Of a stretch of 64,000 bases of DNA, positions 58,826 through 64,000 are shown one piece after another (the stretch's first letter is position 1; every line of letters begins with the position of its first letter). Made by a program: the position numbers and the translations under genes. Origin of the DNA: Siphonodentalium dalli (taxonomy: Eukaryota; Mollusca; Scaphopoda; Gadilida; Siphonodentaliidae). Location: positions 141,006,351-141,070,350 of the forward strand of contig CP136062.1 of NCBI GenBank assembly GCA_032622095.1, in the 5' to 3' direction. The notes beneath the pieces are model-generated. The model saw only the letters and a list, made by a program, of their open reading frames with translations. It ran no database searches and had not been told where the DNA came from.

Positions 58826-58963
58826 ACTGTGTACGTGCATGTGATAACAACAAACTGTTGTGCACCTTTTCAAGCAACCCATCCCTGATCTGACGGTGCC
58901 ATTTTGTCAACTTTTAACCATCATATAATTATATTCTTCACACCACGTGGATGACCTTGTATA

Positions 58964-59067
58964 GATATTAGGTTTATTTCGCTCGTATGATTCGGCAAAT
59001 GGGGAACCTCGCTAAAGCTCGGCCCCCATTTGCTGAATCATACTCGCGAAAATAAACCTTATATCTC
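58964..59067. repeat. Hairpin element
   Basis: 'aggtttatttcg...gattcggcaaatgggg' returns inverted as 'cccatttgctgaatc...cgaaaataaacct', with a 'cctcgctaaagctcgg' tip. Same design as 56517-56653. Confidence 0.65.
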
Positions 59068-59099
59068 GTCAAACTATATGGATATTCTATATATATATT

Positions 59100-59900
59100 T
59101 TCGTCAATATTGTTATCCAACCCCTCCGCCCTTAATTCTCCAACAGAAATCATGGCAGATACAGGGGGGGGGGTCGCGCACAAAAAATCCATATATAGGG
59201 CGGGGGTGGGTGGGTCATTTGGACCCGGAAAAAATGCGTAAATGACAAAAAATGCAAATTTTTTCCTCCACTTAAAATCAATGTTTTTGTGCTCATGTAA
59301 TCTGTTAATATCAACCATATGCCACACTAGGCTATTTAAAACATACTAACCAGAACTAACTACCATTTAGGGGTGTATGTATGCTGATGTATGTCAAAAT
59401 TAATGTACCAGATTTCGACGGATGAAAGATATATTATATATATATAAACAAATCATATAACAAACATTAAAACACAAGAACAAACATTTATAATATGCAT
59501 ATCCAAGATCGCCTTTCAATTGGATGTCAAAGTGTATGTTATAGCTATATATATACACATGTGTATCCCTTTAAGGGTTTGAACAAAATATAAAGCTGAG
59601 TTTATATTTATGAATTCTGTGATGAATTTTGCAATTACTTTTGACAAATTTGTTTACTGTTATAACATAATTATATGCTCAGACACGATCAGTCGACAAT
59701 GCTTGCATATAAGCATAATTATGAAATGATTACCATCTTCTGTTCTTAATCCACATAATGGATATTATTTGTTATCAAGATAAACTTGATGATACAAACA
59801 AAAATAACAATTCCACTATATTCCACTGGTTTAAAACTATAAAACAAAATAACTCATACAAAAAGTTCATACTATTTGGATAACAATATGAAAGCTTAGC
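59100..59900. other. Unassigned A+T-rich stretch with a G-run
   Basis: 'caacagaaatcatggcagatac' near 59138 repeats a phrase at 57105; a G-rich tract follows (59163-59215). The rest is A+T-rich without recognised genes. Confidence 0.45.
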
Positions 59901-59937
59901 CTTTTGTGATATTAATTGTATGGAGGGTTATCAGGGT

Positions 59938-60560
59938 CACAATCCTAACTTCACATTTTAATTCTAACTTAACATTTTAATTCTTACTTAATATTTTAAT
60001 TCTAACTTAACATTTTAATTCTTATATTTTAATTCTAACTTAACATTTCAATTCTAACTTAACATTTTAATTCTTATATTTTAATTCTATTTACATCATA
60101 TTTACATTCTATTTACATTCTATTTACATTCTATTTACATTCTATTTACATTCTATTTACATTCTATTTACATTCTAGAAACATTCTAGAAAACATTCCA
60201 GAAACATTCTATTAACTCTAACTTAATATTTTAATTCTTACTTAATATTTTAATTCTAACTTAACATTTTAATTATTATATTTTAATTCTATTTACATCA
60301 TATTTACATTCTATTTACATTATATTTACATTCTATTTACATTCTATTTACATTCTATTTACATTCTATTTACATTCTATTTACATTCTAGAAACATTCT
60401 AGAAACATTCCAGAAACATTATATTAACTCTAACTTAATATTTTAATTCTTACTTAATATTTTAATTCTAACTTAACATTTTAATTCTTATATTTTAATT
60501 CTAACTTTACATTTTAATTCTTACTTTACATTTTAATGCTCATATTTTAATTCTATAATT
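59938..60560. repeat. Left-arm minisatellite
   Basis: Two interleaved units: a 19-20-mer 'aacttaacattttaattct' and an 11-mer 'tctatttacat', the latter in runs of seven to eight. The block of both is itself duplicated (about 59940-60230 and 60210-60545). Confidence 0.85.
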
Positions 60561-60741
60561 GTTGAAATTGAAATGAGCATAAAACGGATCTCAGAATTGA
60601 AAGGCAAAAATTAAAACAAACATAAAATGGATTCTAGAAGTTGTAATTGTGACCCTAATAACGCGCATGCACTTCTGTAACAATTATAACGAAAGGGGTC
60701 GCTGCGATCGGACGGCGTGACATGACAATCTGCGGGATGGG

Positions 60742-60939
60742 ATGGAATATGGAATAGAACGACAATCTGCGGAACAGAACTTCAAATTGCGTGTAACGGT
60801 CGATATCTCGAGGAATACAACACATAGAGGGCTCCTTTTTGTGATTAACGAAAGGCCCACATTCGCCCTATCCACACATATTAACCCCGCCACTGACCGG
60901 ACACCAGAAGTTGTATTATTTGGTCGACAACTGACCTAA
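60742..60939 (+). pseudogene. Coding-like segment, left arm
   Basis: Open frame whose translation (DISRNTTHRGLL, NERPTFA, HINPATDRT motifs) matches that of the right-arm copy at 62803 down to 62621 on the other strand. The two differ by an in-frame 9-nt indel and mostly mild substitutions. In this arm a stop and a one-base shift follow near 60937-60950, where the right arm continues to a stop after VELKAVEQL. Function unknown; perhaps the C-terminus of an element protein. Confidence 0.35.
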
Positions 60940-61129
60940 CATGAAAGTTGTCGAAATCAAGGACGTGGAACAGCTGTAGAAATGCATTTTTACAGCGATA
61001 ACACTATGCCCACAAGCAGACTTGGTATTAAAATGAAGTTTATCATCTATTGCACAGCAAGAGACCGATTAACCCACCCATGTGAAGGTGCCATGAAACA
61101 CGAAAAACTGCGTTCGAGGGACGTTCTCA

Positions 61130-61800
61130 TATTATACGCCAGTCAAACACGGGTGAGGTTCTCATATGAGAACCTCCCCCGCGTATGACTGGTGGATAAT
61201 ATGAGCACATCCCTTGCGTATGACTGGCGGATAATATGAACCTCCACCGCGTATGACTGGCGGATAATATGTTCATATGAGAACCTCCCCCGCGTATGAC
61301 CGGCAGATAATATGAGAACCTCCACCGCGTTCATATTATTCACCGGTCATACGCGAGGGAGATTCCCATATGTGGGGGAGGTTCTCATATTATCCGCCGG
61401 TCATACACGGTGGAGGTTCATATTATCCGCCGGTCATACGCGAGGATCAGACCAGTCATACGCGGGGGAGGTTCTCATATGAGAACCTCACCCGTGTTTG
61501 ACTGGCGTATAATATTAGAACCTCCCTCGCATGAATAATATGAACCTCCACCGCATATGACCAGCGGATAATATGTTCATATGAGAACCTCCCCTGTATG
61601 ACCGGAGGATATTAGAACCTCCCCCGCAGATGACCGCGGATAATATGAGAACCTCCACCGACTATGACCGGCGGATAATATGTTCATATGAGAACCTCCC
61701 CTGCGTATGACCGGCAGATAATATGTTCATATGAGAACCTCCCCCGCGTATGACCGGCAGATAATATGAGAACCTCCACCGCGTATGACCGGCGGACACA
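61130..61800. repeat. Central minisatellite, both orientations
   Basis: Units combining 'gcgtatgaccggcggataat', 'atgttcatatg' and 'agaacctccaccgc' (about 36-46 bp) are repeated many times. The orientation changes at about 61328 and 61480. Translations rich in RGRFSYE are artefacts. Confidence 0.8.
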
Positions 61801-61987
61801 TAAGTTTTTAAGTCTATAAACACTATTTGATTTGAATATTCTTTCAAACAGTCTCACCGTTGACATGTTCGTGCGTTCAACCCAGTTAATCTATTTTGTA
61901 ACTTGGCTTGTAATCGCCGGACACCGGCTTCCGGCATCTGGGCTTTTAGTCACAACTGAAATAAAAAATAAGTGCGAATTATAACAA

Positions 61988-62272
61988 ATGAAGAGCGCAA
62001 AGCCATTACAAAAATCACATTTGATACGTCTTCTGATACATGGTGTATATTCGTATTTTGTTGACGAAGTGCTGCTAAGAACAGGCTTAGTTGGAACGAT
62101 AAAACGGCTTCAGTCGGCCATTCTATTTTGTACGAGAAAAAGTAGCGCTCTTTCTTGGAGCGAATTTCTGCAACAATTTCACTGCGTGTTGGACCCATTT
62201 GGACAAAATTACATTCCCTTTGTCTACATTTTGATATACTATACGCTCCATTATATGGAATATATCAGCTAA
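61988..62272 (+). other. Unrecognised ORF in the centre of the fold-back
   Basis: 94 codons from ATG to TAA, in the only non-repetitive part of the composite; residues 55-94 are rich in aromatic residues. An overlapping antisense frame (62198-61950) is almost as long, so coding is uncertain. No family recognised. Confidence 0.2.
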
Positions 62273-62620
62273 AATCGATCCTGTTATTGTAACCATGCAT
62301 TGAGTCTATTTTTAGTTGTTTTCATCGGCGCGTGTTTGCGATTTCGCCATTACATTATTCGTACTAAAACAGCCATATTGTAGCTAAAAACGAATGCGCA
62401 GTATTCCACTGTGTCATTTGGTACCTAACACTTGTTGTTTGCTAGCGTATTCATCGAGAAATCTAAATTCTAAACATTGACGTCGAACGCAGTTTTTCGT
62501 GTTTCATGGCACCTTCTCATGGGTGGGTTAATCTGTCTCTTGCTGTGCAATAGATGATAAACTTCATTTTAATACCAAGTCTGCTTGTGGGCATAGTGTT
62601 ATGGCTGTAAAAATACATTT

Positions 62621-62845
62621 CTACAGCTGTTCTACGGCCTTGAGTTCGACAATTTTATGTTGGGTCAGTTGTCGATCGAATAATGCAACTTCTGCTGTCC
62701 GGTCAGTGGCGGGGTTAATATGTGCGAATGTGGGCCTTTCGTTAGACACCAAAAGTAGTCCTCTGCGTACTGTATTCCTCGAGATATCGGCCGTTCCACG
62801 CAATTTGAAATTCTGTTCCGCAGATTGTCATTCTATTCCATATTC
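62621..62845 (-). pseudogene. Coding-like segment, right arm
   Basis: Reverse-strand partner of 60742-60939, with the frame open to a stop at about 62621. Comparing both copies suggests a once-coding sequence now carried in inverted pairs. Both copies read toward the centre of the composite. Confidence 0.35.
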
Positions 62846-63184
62846 CATCCCATCCCGCAGATTGTCATGTCCGGCCGTTCGATTGCAGCGACGCCTTTCG
62901 TTATAATTGTTACAGAAGTGCAGGCGTGTTATTAGTCTTGATTGACAGCCGTCTTGTTCTAAGTATGGTTGGAGTCAGGTGCGTCCTGGTTAGCGTGTTA
63001 TTAGGGTCACAACTACAACTTCTAGAATCCATTTTATGTTTTTTTAAATTTTTGCCTTTCAATTCTGAGATCCGTTTTATGCTCATTTCAATTCCAACTT
63101 TTTAAATATACTATTTTAATTCAAACATTACAACTTTTAGTAGATGATTTGTGTTTAGCTTCTTATTTTATAGATCATTAAATT

Positions 63185-63640
63185 AAAATATTAAAATAAA
63201 AATGTTAAGTTAGAATTAAAATATTATGTTGGAGTTGAAATAATAAGTTAGAATTGAAATACTAAGTTGAAATTAAAATCTTAAGTTAGAATTAAAATGT
63301 TAAGTTAGAGTACAGAGAATGTAAATAGAATGTAAATAGAATGTAAATAGAATGTAAATAGAATGTAAATAGAATGTAAATAGAATGTAAATAGAATGTA
63401 AATATAAGAATTAAAATGTAAAGTTATAACTAAAATGTAAAGTTAGAATGTACATAGAATGTAAATAGAATGTAAATAGAATGTAAATATAAGAATTAAA
63501 ATGTAAAGTTAGAATTAAAATGTAAAGTTAGAAATAAAATATAAGAATTAAAATGTTAAGTTGGAATTAAAATGTTAAGTTAGAATTAAAATATAAGAAT
63601 TAAAATGTTAAGTTAGAATTAAAATGTGAAGTTATGATTG
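63185..63640. repeat. Right-arm minisatellite
   Basis: Reverse-complement units of the left arm: 'agaatgtaaat' runs near 63317-63402 and 'agaattaaaatgttaagtt' units. Copy numbers differ from the left arm. Confidence 0.85.
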
Positions 63641-64000
63641 TGACCCTAATAACCCTCCATATAATTCAACCACAGTTATTATTCACAAGTCTAAGCAGTT
63701 ACGTACTGTACAGATACATGTAGTAAGTTAGTATATCTGGAGTTCCAGTTATTTGGCTTCCAATACATATGGTATTGTAATTATTAGTTGCTTGTTCATT
63801 ATTGGTTGCTTTGATATTCAATTTAGGATATAGCAGGATAGAGCAATGTAACTATAAAAGTAGCTTTTGGTATTAAATTCTCAACTTATTCCACATGCAA
63901 CATAAAGCTAGAATATAAACATGACTAATATGAACTTTGTTCTTGAAACTAATTATAAATCATACTATTAAACCTGGATCAAACTGCACAGGTAATCTAT

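Larger units (their letters stand above)
59919..63661. mobile_element. Fold-back composite element (3743 bp)
   Basis: Outer ends TATGGAGGGTTAT(C/T)AGGG are inverted, and most of 59919-61123 returns inverted in 62480-63661. Each arm has an outer block of A+T-rich minisatellite bounded by GTTAT(T/C)AGGGTCACAA on both sides (59926-60662; 62992-63654) and an inner G+C-richer block (60663-61123; 62480-62940). The centre (61124-62479) holds another minisatellite and a unique segment. TAATT on both sides is a possible but imperfect target copy. The design, with long arms made of tandem repeats, is like Foldback (FB) elements. No transposase is recognised. Confidence 0.7.

Noticed and set aside
61143-61866. 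ORFs with 'RGRFSYEHI' repeats
   Set aside because: Direct translation of the central minisatellite of the fold-back composite.

Overview
This is A+T-rich, intron-rich animal nuclear DNA. Two host genes are supported, both spread over long introns and pointing toward each other: TRMT10C (mitochondrial RNase P subunit 1, + strand, three coding exons, 6543-18791) and PSMA7 (20S proteasome alpha-4 subunit, - strand, six coding exons, 53434 down to 33286). Spliced by canonical GT/AG junctions they give proteins of 374 and 248 residues, both complete from start to stop. Almost everything else is repetitive. The dispersed families seen here (units ending in phrases such as 'gagttatggccc', 'ccaagatggctgc' and 'caggtgagct') resemble those I associate with bivalve and other molluscan genomes. 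A marine mollusc is therefore my best guess for the host, but that is inference.

Layout. 1-2060: tandem repeats and an unrecognised minus-strand ORF split by a PIF/Harbinger-like element with TTA target duplications. 2.3-6.0 kb: fold-back repeats, a short G+C-rich candidate promoter for TRMT10C, TTAA-flanked miniature elements and a large hairpin. 6.5-18.8 kb: TRMT10C; its second intron holds a 5-kb inverted-ended island of different composition, a hAT-like element with an 8-bp duplication, and a hairpin-core element. 18.8-33.2 kb: intergenic, with an 82-bp satellite interrupted by a small inverted-repeat element, several arrays of about 155 bp, a dense field of short palindromes centred on CTTAAG, and a 21-bp minisatellite that switches strand. 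33.3-53.6 kb: PSMA7, whose introns carry a second inverted copy of the CTTAAG family. That copy has been invaded by a second Harbinger-like element, a small hAT-like element and a 1.3-kb LTR element without coding capacity (TRIM-like). 51.6-52.9 kb: two adjacent inverted-repeat elements. 53.8-56.5 kb: a broken non-LTR retrotransposon next to the PSMA7 promoter. 56.5-59.1 kb: hairpins and a Mutator-like element with 101-bp ends and 9-bp duplications. 59.9-63.7 kb: a 3.7-kb fold-back composite whose arms are built of minisatellites.

The host genes are ordinary housekeeping genes. The interest lies in the transposable elements. At least nine insertions have readable ends, most with exact target-site duplications. 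One hairpin module recurs inside elements with three unrelated kinds of termini. Some insertions can be checked against an empty site elsewhere in the same window. I saw no rRNA gene, no convincing tRNA gene and no CRISPR array.
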